Source: UBA6902 sp964393845 (GTDB taxonomy: Bacteria; Nitrospirota; Thermodesulfovibrionia; UBA6902). From it: DNA of 13,687 bases. This document shows positions 7,041-13,616 of the stretch, in pieces. Under the pieces are notes generated by a model, which saw nothing but the letters and a program-made list of their open reading frames with translations, did no database searches and had not been told where the DNA came from. Where the stretch lies: the NCBI GenBank assembly GCA_964393845.1, contig CAYMUX010000089.1, forward strand, positions 1 to 13,687, written 5' to 3'. Made by a program: the position numbers and the translations under genes. Numbering within the stretch: the stretch's first letter is position 1; each line of letters starts with the position of its first letter.

Positions 7041-8345
7041 TTATTCTCCTTGACGTTGTACGGGCACGTCGCCACGTGCCCCTACCGTCGTCAACGCCTC
7101 TAATCTCGCTATTGCCTTTTCCCTTTCTACAAACTGCACCCAATATAACATCTCAAAATCAACAAGGGATTTAAGCCTTGTGATGACTGTCAGGGCCTCA
7201 ACTTTCCCTGTTGTATATCCGGCAAGGGCTGATTCAAAATCCTGATGTGTTTTCGGGACCAGACCGTTTTTATATAAGTCCATTAATTTATCTGCGGAGG
7301 TAAGCATGGAGTAATTATCTCTTATGCCCGAAGAAAGCATAAATTTTGTCGCGTCACGTTCATGTACGGTGCCTGACAATAACGCCCCTGCCTCATACAC
7401 CGCATGTCTCTGTTTTGTCCTGTAGAAAAGCGGAATGTTGATGGAGGTCGTAAGACTCCACATGTCAGGGAAATCAGGCCCCTTTGCGAAATAGCTTGCA
7501 TTGACTGTGAAGTCGGGATAGTACTCTTTTTTTGCCATTTCCACCCTTGTCTCCGCTTCCGCAATCATTTTCTCATTGGCCTTTATCTCAGGGGAATTTT
7601 CAAATGATACTTTAATCAACTCATCCGGGTCATGATCATATTCGGTGCGGGACGGCTCTGTAGGCCTGTCGAGAGGAGAGCTGACATACCTGCCTAAAGT
7701 TGAGTTGAGCATTGCCTCAAGGGATTGTATTTTCTGTTTCAGCATCTCCTCTTTTTCAAAGAGCATATATTTTTCCGTCTGCGCCATCAGCACTTCCTGC
7801 TGCGGCGCCATCCCTGACGAATACCGGGCAAGAGCCGCATCTTCTATCCTAGAAAAAAGGGCGGACATATCATGGATGAGGTCAATTTTTTTGTATGTGA
7901 GAAAAAGTTCGTAATAAAGTTCTTTCACCCTTGCCGCAAGTTTTAAACGCATTGAATCCAATGCCGCCTTCCTGCTTTCAGCATTGCTTGAGGCCATCCG
8001 GCCCTTTAATGGAAGCTTCCCGGGAAACGGGAACATCTGAGATACGGAAAACATCCACTGTGAATCAGCGCCCATTCCATCACCAAAGGTGTATAAGTCC
8101 CTGATTCCGTCATTTTGATACCCGAGCATAACCATGGGATCGGGAAGGCTTTCTGCCTGGGGGACCCTGAATTTTAAGGCCGATACACCTGACTCCGACA
8201 TCAGGATGTCGTGGTTGTTCTGTAATGCCTCATCGATCAGCTCCTGAAGGTTCAGCTCATCGGCAAGGGCATGAGTAAGATTGAAGAGCAAAAAAATAGC
8301 AATGAGTAATAAATAACGTGAAAACGGTTTTAGTCTCGTTGTCAT
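7041..8345 (-). CDS. cusC: CusC/CzcC-type TolC-family outer-membrane efflux channel
   Basis: 434 residues. Outer-membrane component of the tripartite pump. It has a signal peptide (basic MTTRLKPFSR, hydrophobic YLLLIAIFLLFNL, then ALA-D), LNLQELIDEALQNNHDILMSE typical of the first helix of outer-membrane efflux proteins, PDPMVMLGYQ, FSVSQMFPFPGKL, and a second repeat with EVLMAQTEKYML, SPEIKANEKMIAEAETRVEMAKKEYYPDFTV and INIPLFYRTKQ. An in-frame TAG lies only 6 bp upstream of the ATG, so the start cannot move upstream. There is no Shine-Dalgarno sequence, and a TATGAT box 9-15 bp upstream suggests a leaderless or nearly leaderless mRNA. The last residues (VGARGDVPVQRQGE) come from a palindrome copy (7058-7085), so the native C-terminus has been replaced or extended. 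First gene of cusCBA. Confidence 0.94.
   Translation of the reverse strand: MTTRLKPFSRYLLLIAIFLLFNLTHALADELNLQELIDEALQNNHDILMSESGVSALKFRVPQAESLPDPMVMLGYQNDGIRDLYTFGDGMGADSQWMFSVSQMFPFPGKLPLKGRMASSNAESRKAALDSMRLKLAARVKELYYELFLTYKKIDLIHDMSALFSRIEDAALARYSSGMAPQQEVLMAQTEKYMLFEKEEMLKQKIQSLEAMLNSTLGRYVSSPLDRPTEPSRTEYDHDPDELIKVSFENSPEIKANEKMIAEAETRVEMAKKEYYPDFTVNASYFAKGPDFPDMWSLTTSINIPLFYRTKQRHAVYEAGALLSGTVHERDATKFMLSSGIRDNYSMLTSADKLMDLYKNGLVPKTHQDFESALAGYTTGKVEALTVITRLKSLVDFEMLYWVQFVEREKAIARLEALTTVGARGDVPVQRQGE
7058..7085. repeat. 28-bp palindrome at the 3' end of cusC (palindrome family, copy 4)
   Basis: Arms 7058-7069 (GTACGGGCACGT) and 7074-7085 (ACGTGCCCCTAC) are complementary with one mismatch around a 4-bp centre. 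Read in cusC as V-G-A-R-G-D-V-P-V-Q, the same frame as copies 1 and 2. The cusB ribosome-binding site lies immediately downstream of it on the minus strand. Confidence 0.88.
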
Positions 8346-8360
8346 TTGCTAATAATCATA
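8340..8360 (-). promoter_or_regulatory. Putative promoter -10 and start region of cusC, shared with the 10281 gene
   Basis: On the minus strand this begins TATGAT, then TATTAGCAAATG with the cusC ATG inside it. The same 21-bp stretch occurs at 10322-10342 with two differences, one of which makes the box TATAAT. If TATGAT is a -10 box, transcription starts within a few bases of the cusC ATG. No consensus -35 is visible at the usual distance. Confidence 0.5.
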
Positions 8361-8364
8361 GCAC

Positions 8365-8394
8365 ATCATGCGACATGTATCATTATTTTTTTGC
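8365..8394. promoter_or_regulatory. Conserved 30-bp upstream element, copy 1 (before cusC)
   Basis: Starts ATCATGCGACATG and ends in a T-rich run. It matches 12221-12250 at 28 of 30 positions. It lies between the UspA-like gene stop and cusC, just upstream of the TATGAT box. It contains CATG-CGA-CATG and an imperfect ATGC...GCAT dyad, so a regulator-binding site is plausible. Unconfirmed. Confidence 0.55.
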
Positions 8395-8419
8395 CGGCGA
8401 ATTGACTATTAAATATTGT

Positions 8420-9268
8420 TTACCCATTCGTCTCCCCGGCGACCGCGTTATCAGGCACCTTGACGGCCAATACATGGACGGCTGCATCCCTGACCATCTT
8501 TACGGTCGCGCTGCCGAAAATAAACTCCTGGGATTTTGTCTTGGGGCGTTTTGCAAGTACAATCGTATCGTAACCTCCATTCTTCAATTCTTCCATCAGC
8601 TTATCCGAGAGGCCGGTCTTTTTATCCGCAATTGCTTTTTTTATACTGATATCGCCTTCATGCACACCTCCCTGGACAATAATTTCTTTAGCCTGATTCA
8701 GTATCCCCTCTCCCTTGAGGTATGCCTCTTTGTCGACCTTTTGCAACTCCTCAAGCGTTTCAAAGAAATCGGTATCCTGTCCCTTGAAAATCCATAATAA
8801 GGTAACCCCGATACCCTGGACCTTTCCGAATACCTGCGCAAAATAGTTGGCGGCGTAAAGGCAGGCAGGAGTGCCGTCAATAAAGAGGAGAAAATTTTTC
8901 CTGACTTCCGGCGAATGGTATGGAGCGTTCATGGTGACCATAAGCCCCTGTTTTGCTTCTTTATAGATGCCTGATAACATACCTGCTAAATTAAAAAGCG
9001 CTATTTCGAACATATTAATAAGAAAGGTGGAAAGGGTTGTCCCCATAGTATGGATGACATGGGGCAGGAAAAGCAGGGATATTATTATAGAGGTCGTCAG
9101 GCCGTAGATCTTCCCGCCCATGAGACCGGCAAAGATGATGGGAATGAAATACAACTCACGGTAAAATTCGTGCAAAGGAGCGTTTGCCGACATCGTCAAA
9201 TAATGGAGTGCGGTAATTGCCGATACCAAAATTACAATGAGAATTATTTCTTTCCATTTTACAGTCAT
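8420..9268 (-). CDS. Membrane-anchored universal stress protein (N-terminal membrane domain + UspA domain)
   Basis: 282 residues. Residues about 8-100 hold roughly four hydrophobic segments (IILIVILVSAITALHYL, FIPIIFAGLMGG, LTTSIIISLLFLPHVI, FLINMFEIALFNLAGMLSG), resembling the membrane-sensing region of some histidine kinases. From about 124 a UspA-type domain follows: NFLLFIDGTPACLYAANYF (first strand with the family Asp), a Lys/Glu-rich middle with SIKKAIADKKTGLSDKLMEE, YDTIVLAKRP, and the end block FGSATVKMVRDAAVHVLAVKVP. The final Gly-Ser of the ATP motif is present, but the earlier Gly-x2-Gly is not, so ATP binding is uncertain. The SD AAAGGAG precedes the ATG by 7 bp. Eleven bp separate it from the upstream kinase-like gene, so these two form a unit. 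A soluble signalling partner or metal/stress sensor role is inferred only from the domains and context. Confidence 0.85.
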   Translation of the reverse strand: MTVKWKEIILIVILVSAITALHYLTMSANAPLHEFYRELYFIPIIFAGLMGGKIYGLTTSIIISLLFLPHVIHTMGTTLSTFLINMFEIALFNLAGMLSGIYKEAKQGLMVTMNAPYHSPEVRKNFLLFIDGTPACLYAANYFAQVFGKVQGIGVTLLWIFKGQDTDFFETLEELQKVDKEAYLKGEGILNQAKEIIVQGGVHEGDISIKKAIADKKTGLSDKLMEELKNGGYDTIVLAKRPKTKSQEFIFGSATVKMVRDAAVHVLAVKVPDNAVAGETNG

Positions 9269-9279
9269 TATATTCTCCT

Positions 9280-10281
9280 TTAATGTCCGAACAGGGCGCT
9301 CCTTGCCTCATACAGATCATCAAGAAGTTGGTCCGTATTTTCATAGAAGACGTGCGCTTCCTGAGAGAAATGAAGAAAAATACGGTTTAACGAATCTGGT
9401 ATGTACGGGTACACCTTTTTAAGATTCACTACGCGGTTCTGGAATATTATATTGATATCGGCAGGAGATATTCTGCCGAAAACGTCCGGCATATTTCGGG
9501 AAAGGTCCTGGACAGTGACATCACCGCGTCCGGATATGAATACCAGGACGTTGCCGAGACCGAACAGGTCATAGCCGAAAATATTTTCTTCATGCACATA
9601 GTTGAAATCGAAATCTATCCATCGGTATTTCCCAGTTTGGTTGTCTCTGATAATGTGGTCCCGTCTGATATCTCCGTGTTTCTCCCCGTGTCCGTGAATG
9701 AACCTGATGGCCTTGACAAGCTCGATGAATTCGTCCAGCATGGATGGGAAGTGGTGATAAAAATAGTCCTCATGATTTTTCCCGAGCTCTGGTATAGACG
9801 AAGCCAGCGATTTTCCATAAATAAAATCTATGACCCTGATAATATTATGATCGGAGTCACTGACAGAGGACCCATGCATGAAATTCGGGTGTCCGGATAC
9901 GAGATCGAGTACCCTTGCTTCTTTTTGTGGACTTCGCACACAATTGAATGTAAAGCCGCCTATCCGGACTTCTAACTTTTCCAAAAAAACAAACTTTATG
10001 ATTTTCACTGTTCCGTCCCGCAGGCATATCGCCCTCCTGACCCAGAATTTTGGTTCGTCCTCAAGGCCGAACCGTCCCTCCAGTGCGCAATGCCGGATAA
10101 AATATGGTTGACCGCCGAGCATAACTACGTCGTCAAAATCCACGTTAAAGAAATCAGAGATATCGGTAATGATATTTATCTTTCCTGGAACCCTGTCATG
10201 TCCCACCCGGCAGGCGATCATGTCCCTAAGTTCATCCTTTGTAATCCCGCTGAGATTTGTGTCCGACCCGTCATTGTCCAT
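9280..10281 (-). CDS. Divergent protein-kinase-like protein
   Basis: 333 residues, soluble, no signal peptide. The core of a eukaryote-like kinase fold is visible: a candidate ATP-anchoring Lys in KIIKFVF (K96), a candidate helix-C Glu in QKEARVLDLV (E121), a hinge-like IRVIDFIYGKSL (about 148-159), catalytic loop HGDIRRDHII (D204), metal-site WIDFDF (D223), and YDLFGLGNVLVFI (238-249), which resembles the DxxSLG block after the activation segment of Ser/Thr kinases. Two positions are unusual: the catalytic-loop Asn is His (H209), and the DFG Gly is Asp (D225). It may therefore be a weak kinase, an aminoglycoside/LPS-kinase-type small-molecule kinase, or a pseudokinase. Residues 1-90 do not resemble a domain I recognise. 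It is co-oriented with, and 11 bp from, the UspA-like gene, with cusCBA after that. A TATAAT box lies about 56 bp upstream. Substrate unknown. Confidence 0.72.
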   Translation of the reverse strand: MDNDGSDTNLSGITKDELRDMIACRVGHDRVPGKINIITDISDFFNVDFDDVVMLGGQPYFIRHCALEGRFGLEDEPKFWVRRAICLRDGTVKIIKFVFLEKLEVRIGGFTFNCVRSPQKEARVLDLVSGHPNFMHGSSVSDSDHNIIRVIDFIYGKSLASSIPELGKNHEDYFYHHFPSMLDEFIELVKAIRFIHGHGEKHGDIRRDHIIRDNQTGKYRWIDFDFNYVHEENIFGYDLFGLGNVLVFISGRGDVTVQDLSRNMPDVFGRISPADINIIFQNRVVNLKKVYPYIPDSLNRIFLHFSQEAHVFYENTDQLLDDLYEARSALFGH

Positions 10282-10321
10282 TTTATCTTTTTGCCTTTTA
10301 TTAATACCCTCCCCTATTCAG

Positions 10322-10342
10322 TGTAATTTGCTAATAATTATA
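10322..10342 (-). promoter_or_regulatory. Putative promoter -10 region for the kinase-like/UspA pair
   Basis: Minus strand TATAAT followed by TATTAGCAAAT, matching the cusC start region at 19 of 21 positions. It lies in the 88-bp gap between the Met-rich gene stop (10370) and the kinase-like ATG (10281), giving an expected leader of about 50 nt. No consensus -35 is seen. Confidence 0.55.
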
Positions 10343-10369
10343 TCATATCATTGTAATTCCCTTTCTAAC

Positions 10370-10777
10370 CTATTTGCCTTTCTCCATCCCTGACATCTCT
10401 TTCTCCATTCGCATCATTTCATCATGCAGCATTTTCATATCTTTCTCCGTTGCCATGCCCTTTTCCATTATCCCGGACATTTTCACCATGTGGGAAGACA
10501 TCTCCTTCATCATTTTAGACATGTTGAGCATCTTTTCTTTCGGCATATTCCCCATATTCTCCTCCATGTCATGCATCATTCCCGACATCTGTTGCATCAT
10601 ATCCACCATACCGTTCATCATCTGTCCATGCTCCATCATCCCTTTATGCTCCATCGGCTGCCCCTTGACCGGCTCATGCCCTTGTCCGCCCATCATGCCG
10701 CCGCCCATCTGTGCAAAACCGTAAGTAGCGGCAAACATTGCAGCTAGAATGAAACTTGTCAAAAATATCTTCTTCAT
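10370..10777 (-). CDS. Methionine-rich secreted protein, probable periplasmic metal-binding (paralog A)
   Basis: 135 residues with a signal peptide (MKKIFLTSFILAAMFAATYGFA, then Q). The mature part opens MGGGMMGGQGHE and then shows Met at almost every third or fourth residue, for example MMQQMSGMMHDMEENMG and MMKEMSSHMVKMSGIMEKG, with a few His. I count 35 Met in 135 residues. Such Met clusters favour Cu(I)/Ag(I), and the 3-4 spacing suggests a helix with a continuous Met face, but no family domain is recognised. It shares its signal region, the YGFAQMGGG junction and overall design with the protein at 11595-12023, so the two are paralogs flanking the beta-barrel gene. The SD AAAGGAGG is 4-5 bp before the ATG. 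A role as copper chaperone or sponge feeding CusCBA, in place of a CusF, is inference. Confidence 0.85.
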   Translation of the reverse strand: MKKIFLTSFILAAMFAATYGFAQMGGGMMGGQGHEPVKGQPMEHKGMMEHGQMMNGMVDMMQQMSGMMHDMEENMGNMPKEKMLNMSKMMKEMSSHMVKMSGIMEKGMATEKDMKMLHDEMMRMEKEMSGMEKGK

Positions 10778-10861
10778 CTTACCCTCCTTTGGTAATAAAG
10801 TTTGATTGTTAATTATTTTTCAAAATCCTTCTTTATGTTATATGAACAACCTCCTTTCATT

Positions 10862-11593
10862 CTAAAACCATCTCGCGATTCCCGTGCTTAAGCCGAAGTC
10901 CGGGCCTCCGTCATTAAGACCGAAAAAAGTGCTCGCCCGGATTGAATAAGACGCGCTGAGCGCATGAAAAAATCCGAGATTTACCTCCAGGGGATTATCG
11001 GCATCGTGAACAACCGCCCGCCTCCCTTCCAGCGAGGCATAGATATCCGTTCTACTAAAGGACCTTGATATTCCTATTCCATAAAGGAAGACGTCATTTA
11101 AATTTATTGAAGGCAAATCGCCGACCTTGATGTATCCTGTCATAAGAGTGAGTTTAATCGTATCGAATCGCTGGTGCAAGCTCAAAAAAGCTCCATAATC
11201 AGCCTTTCCCGTCCCGAGCCCTTTCGAGTCATCAGCCGTCGGGAGCTTTACAGCCAGCGCGCCGTTAACGGACAACCCGGAGTCGGTCTCCGGCAAAAGC
11301 GTCTTGCCGCCGCGTAAGATAATATCGCCGATGCCGGTCTCCTTAGAGCTCTCTCCTTCGGTCCTGTTTGTCAGAGAAAGATACGGCACCGTTGCGCTGA
11401 CTTCATATCCCGGCGACAGATAGCCGATGTCGGAGGAAAGATAATAAAGGTCGGATCTGGTCGATGTGCCGAAATCTCCAGTCTTATAGCCGCCGTCAAC
11501 CGAAACGTAGAAACGTCCTTCGTCCGCCGCAACGCTCGACAGCGGAAAGAGAAAGGACATAAACAAAATGTAAAACGCTGTTACTTGTCTCAT
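10862..11593 (-). CDS. Outer-membrane beta-barrel protein of unknown substrate
   Basis: 243 residues from the ATG at 11593, which gives a clean signal peptide (MRQVTAFYILFMSFLFPLSSVAA, then DEG). The mature protein has alternating-residue beta strands with short turns (FYVSVDGGYKTGDFG, YLSSDIGYLSPGYEVSATVPYL, GIGDIILRGGKTLL, VNGALAVKLPTADDSKGLGTG, LTLMTGYIKVGDL, DIYASLEGRRAV, YSIRASTFFGLNDGG) and ends GIARWF with a terminal aromatic residue, as outer-membrane proteins do. The pattern resembles the MetA-pathway/transporter type barrels annotated in heavy-metal loci, but assignment is by pattern only. The start is 1 bp beyond the stop of the upstream Met-rich gene, with the SD AGGAG inside that gene, so the two are translationally coupled. 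A longer start at 11620 would add a basic extension before the signal and is less likely. Confidence 0.8.
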   Translation of the reverse strand: MRQVTAFYILFMSFLFPLSSVAADEGRFYVSVDGGYKTGDFGTSTRSDLYYLSSDIGYLSPGYEVSATVPYLSLTNRTEGESSKETGIGDIILRGGKTLLPETDSGLSVNGALAVKLPTADDSKGLGTGKADYGAFLSLHQRFDTIKLTLMTGYIKVGDLPSINLNDVFLYGIGISRSFSRTDIYASLEGRRAVVHDADNPLEVNLGFFHALSASYSIRASTFFGLNDGGPDFGLSTGIARWF

Positions 11594-11594
11594 T

Positions 11595-12023
11595 TTATTT
11601 TTTCTTCTCCTGTGTTGCATTCATTATCTTGCTCATCGTCTTCATCCGGGCTTGCATCTTCTCCATCATTGCGTTGTCAAGGGTGTCCTTTTCGATCTGT
11701 TCCGACATTTCACGCATGGCTACGGACATCTCTTTCATGAGCAGCGACATATCCTGTTTTTTTGTCCGGTCCCCAACGGCTTGCGACATCTTCCGCATCA
11801 TCTCGTTCATCCTGCTCATCATCTCAGACATACTCCGCATCATCTCTGACTGCATCATCTGGCCGCTCAACATCTGTGAGGATTGCTGTGTCCCCATATC
11901 AGGATGCATTTCTTCTTGCCCACCCTGCATTCGGCCAACCCCATGACCGCCGCCCATCTGGGCAAAACCGTAAGCGGCGAATAGTCCCAAAATTAAAATC
12001 GTTATCAAAAATATGCGCCTCAT
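11595..12023 (-). CDS. Methionine-rich secreted protein, probable periplasmic metal-binding (paralog B)
   Basis: 142 residues from the ATG at 12023, chosen because GAGG lies 6 bp upstream and because the resulting MRRIFLITILILGLFAAYGFAQ signal matches paralog A (10370-10777). An upstream in-frame ATG at 12035 would add four residues. The mature part begins MGGGHGVGRMQGG, has EEMHPDMG, then a long amphipathic stretch with paired Met (GQMMQSEMMRSMSEMMSRMN, EMMRKMSQ) and a Lys-rich tail. It is less dense in Met than paralog A but has the same 3-4 residue rhythm. Probable Cu(I)/Ag(I)-binding protein, from composition and context only. It ends 1 bp before the beta-barrel gene. A promoter (TTGACA and extended -10) and a conserved 30-bp element lie about 165-230 bp upstream. 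Confidence 0.84.
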   Translation of the reverse strand: MRRIFLITILILGLFAAYGFAQMGGGHGVGRMQGGQEEMHPDMGTQQSSQMLSGQMMQSEMMRSMSEMMSRMNEMMRKMSQAVGDRTKKQDMSLLMKEMSVAMREMSEQIEKDTLDNAMMEKMQARMKTMSKIMNATQEKKK

Positions 12024-12220
12024 TCTAAACCTCATTAACTTTTTAAGTATTTTCCAGTCTCCCTGTCAAACCTCTCTTAGCAAACTTTTACGCAAAAATT
12101 ATACTTCTGCCCTACATCGGTTCGAGTTCAACCGTCATAAATATCTTCGCCAAATCATCACCTTATTAACGGAACGGTCTTATAACTAAAAACTATCACA
12201 ATAATCTTTTTTGTCAAGGG
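12024..12220 (-). promoter_or_regulatory. Leader/promoter region of the Met-rich operon
   Basis: Non-coding on both strands as far as I can see. On the minus strand, TTGACA (12217-12212) is followed after 16 bp by TGATAGTTT, an extended -10 (box 12195-12190). This would give a leader of about 160 nt. A second TTGACA (12069-12064) is nearer the gene but has only a weak -10. The leader can encode MTVELEPM with its own stop, too short to call a gene. Confidence 0.45.
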
Positions 12221-12250
12221 ATCATGCGACATGCATCATTATTTTTTAGC
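12221..12250. promoter_or_regulatory. Conserved 30-bp upstream element, copy 2 (before the Met-rich operon)
   Basis: Begins ATCATGCGACATG and matches 8365-8394 at 28 of 30 positions. It overlaps the stop codon of the YtkA-like gene (12246-12248) and ends 4 bp from the TTGACA of the candidate promoter for the Met-rich operon. This position suits an activator site. Confidence 0.55.
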
Positions 12251-12638
12251 TGGCGTCTACACTGAACTTTACCTTAGATGTCTTGTCACCATGTAAAATC
12301 TTTATAGTCACATTCCAGGAGCCCGGCATCGAGAGATCCATTACTGCTTTATATTTGTCACTTTTAAATTCAGCGTCCGTCTTGTAATTTATTGCAGGCA
12401 TTCCCGGCATCGCAGGCATTGAGTATTCAACCTTCACCTTTGCGTCTGTGATAGATTTGCCGGAAGGGTCTTTAATCCCAATTGCCATATTGTTTTTGCC
12501 GACAGCAGGCGGGTTTTTGTCAATCGTGATCACAACGTCGAAGTCGCCGGCCTTTTTCTTTACCTCATAGTCTTTTGCAAAGGCGATACCTGTAATAACG
12601 AAAATTAAGGATACTACGGTTACGAACATTTTTTTCAT
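12246..12638 (-). CDS. YtkA/FixH-like secreted protein
   Basis: 130 residues with a signal peptide (MKKMFVTVVSLIFVITGIAFA, then KDYEV). The mature part is a small all-beta domain of the YtkA-like/FixH-related type: DFDVVITIDKNPPAVGKNNM, GIKDPSGKSITDAKVKVEYS, a Met/Pro turn MPAMPGMPA, YKTDAEFKSDKYKAVMDLSMPGSWNVTIKI, and a final strand KVKFSVDAS. Proteins of this type are often found beside heavy-metal RND genes, and the MPxMPGMP turn could bind Cu(I). This is family knowledge plus inference. GGAGGT is 6 bp before the ATG. It is separated from the downstream Met-rich gene by 222 bp with its own promoter, so it may be a separate transcript. An inverted repeat 52 bp upstream may be its operator. 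Confidence 0.83.
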   Translation of the reverse strand: MKKMFVTVVSLIFVITGIAFAKDYEVKKKAGDFDVVITIDKNPPAVGKNNMAIGIKDPSGKSITDAKVKVEYSMPAMPGMPAINYKTDAEFKSDKYKAVMDLSMPGSWNVTIKILHGDKTSKVKFSVDAS

Positions 12639-12689
12639 TTCTCTACCTCCATATTTTTTTATGTTCTGATTTTCAGTAATTCATAGTCT

Positions 12690-12753
12690 CTTCAAAACTG
12701 CTTTCATACTCTCAGGTACTATTCTATATGGATACTATGAAAGAAATGTGAAG
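12690..12753. promoter_or_regulatory. 64-bp imperfect inverted repeat upstream of the YtkA-like gene
   Basis: CTTTCATA (12701-12708) and TATGAAAG (12736-12743) are exact inverted arms, extended outward by CTTCA/TGAAG (12690-12694 and 12749-12753). It lies in the 162-bp gap between the DUF3037-like gene stop and the YtkA-like gene start. No T-run follows directly on either strand, so an operator is more likely than a terminator. The rest of the gap is AT-rich with nothing recognised. Confidence 0.5.
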
Positions 12754-12800
12754 AACTAGTTGGTAACTGTTTTTTTATTATCAATGGGGGGGATTAGTCA

Positions 12801-13616
12801 TTAGTATTTTCTATTCGTTATAGCCTGATCATGCTCCTCAATTTCTTTTCTTAAGTTATCTGCATAGGTGTCTGCATCTTCTTCCTTAACAAACTCGCTC
12901 TCGCATGGCATCCTGGTCAATATGTTTTGGGCTTTAATAAAATCTGATTTAACTCTCTCATCGCGGGGGCTTCCGAGCAAGACAGTCAACTTAAATTCTT
13001 CTCCGCCTTCAACAAGGCTTTCAATCCGTCCTAACCATTTATGTGCTTTGTCGAGTATTTCATTGGGATCGATCAAGTCAAATGAAATCGGTTCATTGGC
13101 ATGCAACTTCTCATTTTTCCAGCTATGCTTAAATTCATAATCATAATTCTTCCCTATGATTTGATGGGGTTTTAAATGGGTAAAAACCCTCTTTCCTTCA
13201 AGAGACTTTTTGTAAACCTTCCATACATCTTCATCTGTCCTGCTTTGTCTCTCAGTTTTCTCATAATATTTTTCAACATAGCGAGTGTATAACTGCTCTA
13301 ATGTTTTTGCAGGATTCTCGGTTAACCCGTAACCCTCCGGTGAGAATTGTAATGAAGTATCGTCAACCGGCAATATTCTCGCGACAAATTCCTTCACACC
13401 GTTTGGAGCAGCATCAAATTGAAGCTTGTTTAATAACTCATCGCCTTCTTCTTCCAATTTAGCCTGAATATATCTGACAACTCTGCTAAAATGCTCTCCA
13501 TCCACATCGGGGAATACCTTTGATATACGCCCGTATCGTGAAGAACATAATGCATTGAGATATTTTGCCTTGGGAGCATATAACACTACGCCCACATTCA
13601 CAAACTCCCCAGCCAA
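12801..13616 (-). CDS. DUF3037-like protein, 5' end unclear
   Basis: At least 271 residues, soluble. The beginning, AGEFVNVGVVLYAPKAKYL, resembles the signature of the DUF3037 family (RYVPD...GEFVNVGVVLF). The rest is a charged alpha/beta protein with no catalytic motif I recognise. The codon at 13616 is TTG with no ribosome-binding site, and the frame continues upstream as GLRYVHDIL, which also fits the family. A TGA then stops it about 50 bp further upstream (13667-13665), and no in-frame ATG or GTG lies between. The true start may be a non-standard codon, or the 5' end may be frameshifted or broken. Before the TGA the frame reads PYFIFVEF, which could be the end of an upstream gene. DUF3037 genes often follow a HipA-like kinase gene, which would lie beyond the window edge. 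It is probably unrelated to the metal cluster. Confidence 0.68.
   Translation of the reverse strand: MAGEFVNVGVVLYAPKAKYLNALCSSRYGRISKVFPDVDGEHFSRVVRYIQAKLEEEGDELLNKLQFDAAPNGVKEFVARILPVDDTSLQFSPEGYGLTENPAKTLEQLYTRYVEKYYEKTERQSRTDEDVWKVYKKSLEGKRVFTHLKPHQIIGKNYDYEFKHSWKNEKLHANEPISFDLIDPNEILDKAHKWLGRIESLVEGGEEFKLTVLLGSPRDERVKSDFIKAQNILTRMPCESEFVKEEDADTYADNLRKEIEEHDQAITNRKY

Noticed and set aside
119..7085. CRISPR array
   Set aside because: The palindromes are kilobases apart with no regular spacers, and no cas genes are present.
8318..8797. Plus-strand frame covering the cusC upstream region and the UspA domain
   Set aside because: It is antisense to a clear UspA domain and shows no domain of its own.
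10374..10747. Plus-strand frames rich in Ile/Ser/His opposite the Met-rich gene
   Set aside because: Met codons (ATG) read as CAT on the other strand give His- or Ile-rich shadows. The minus frame has a signal peptide, a strong SD and a paralog.
11629..11946. Plus-strand frame opposite Met-rich paralog B
   Set aside because: Same compositional shadow effect, with no start signal.
12690..12753. Terminator of the DUF3037-like gene
   Set aside because: No T-run directly follows the inverted repeat on the minus strand. The T-run at 12770-12777 is separate and on the other side.
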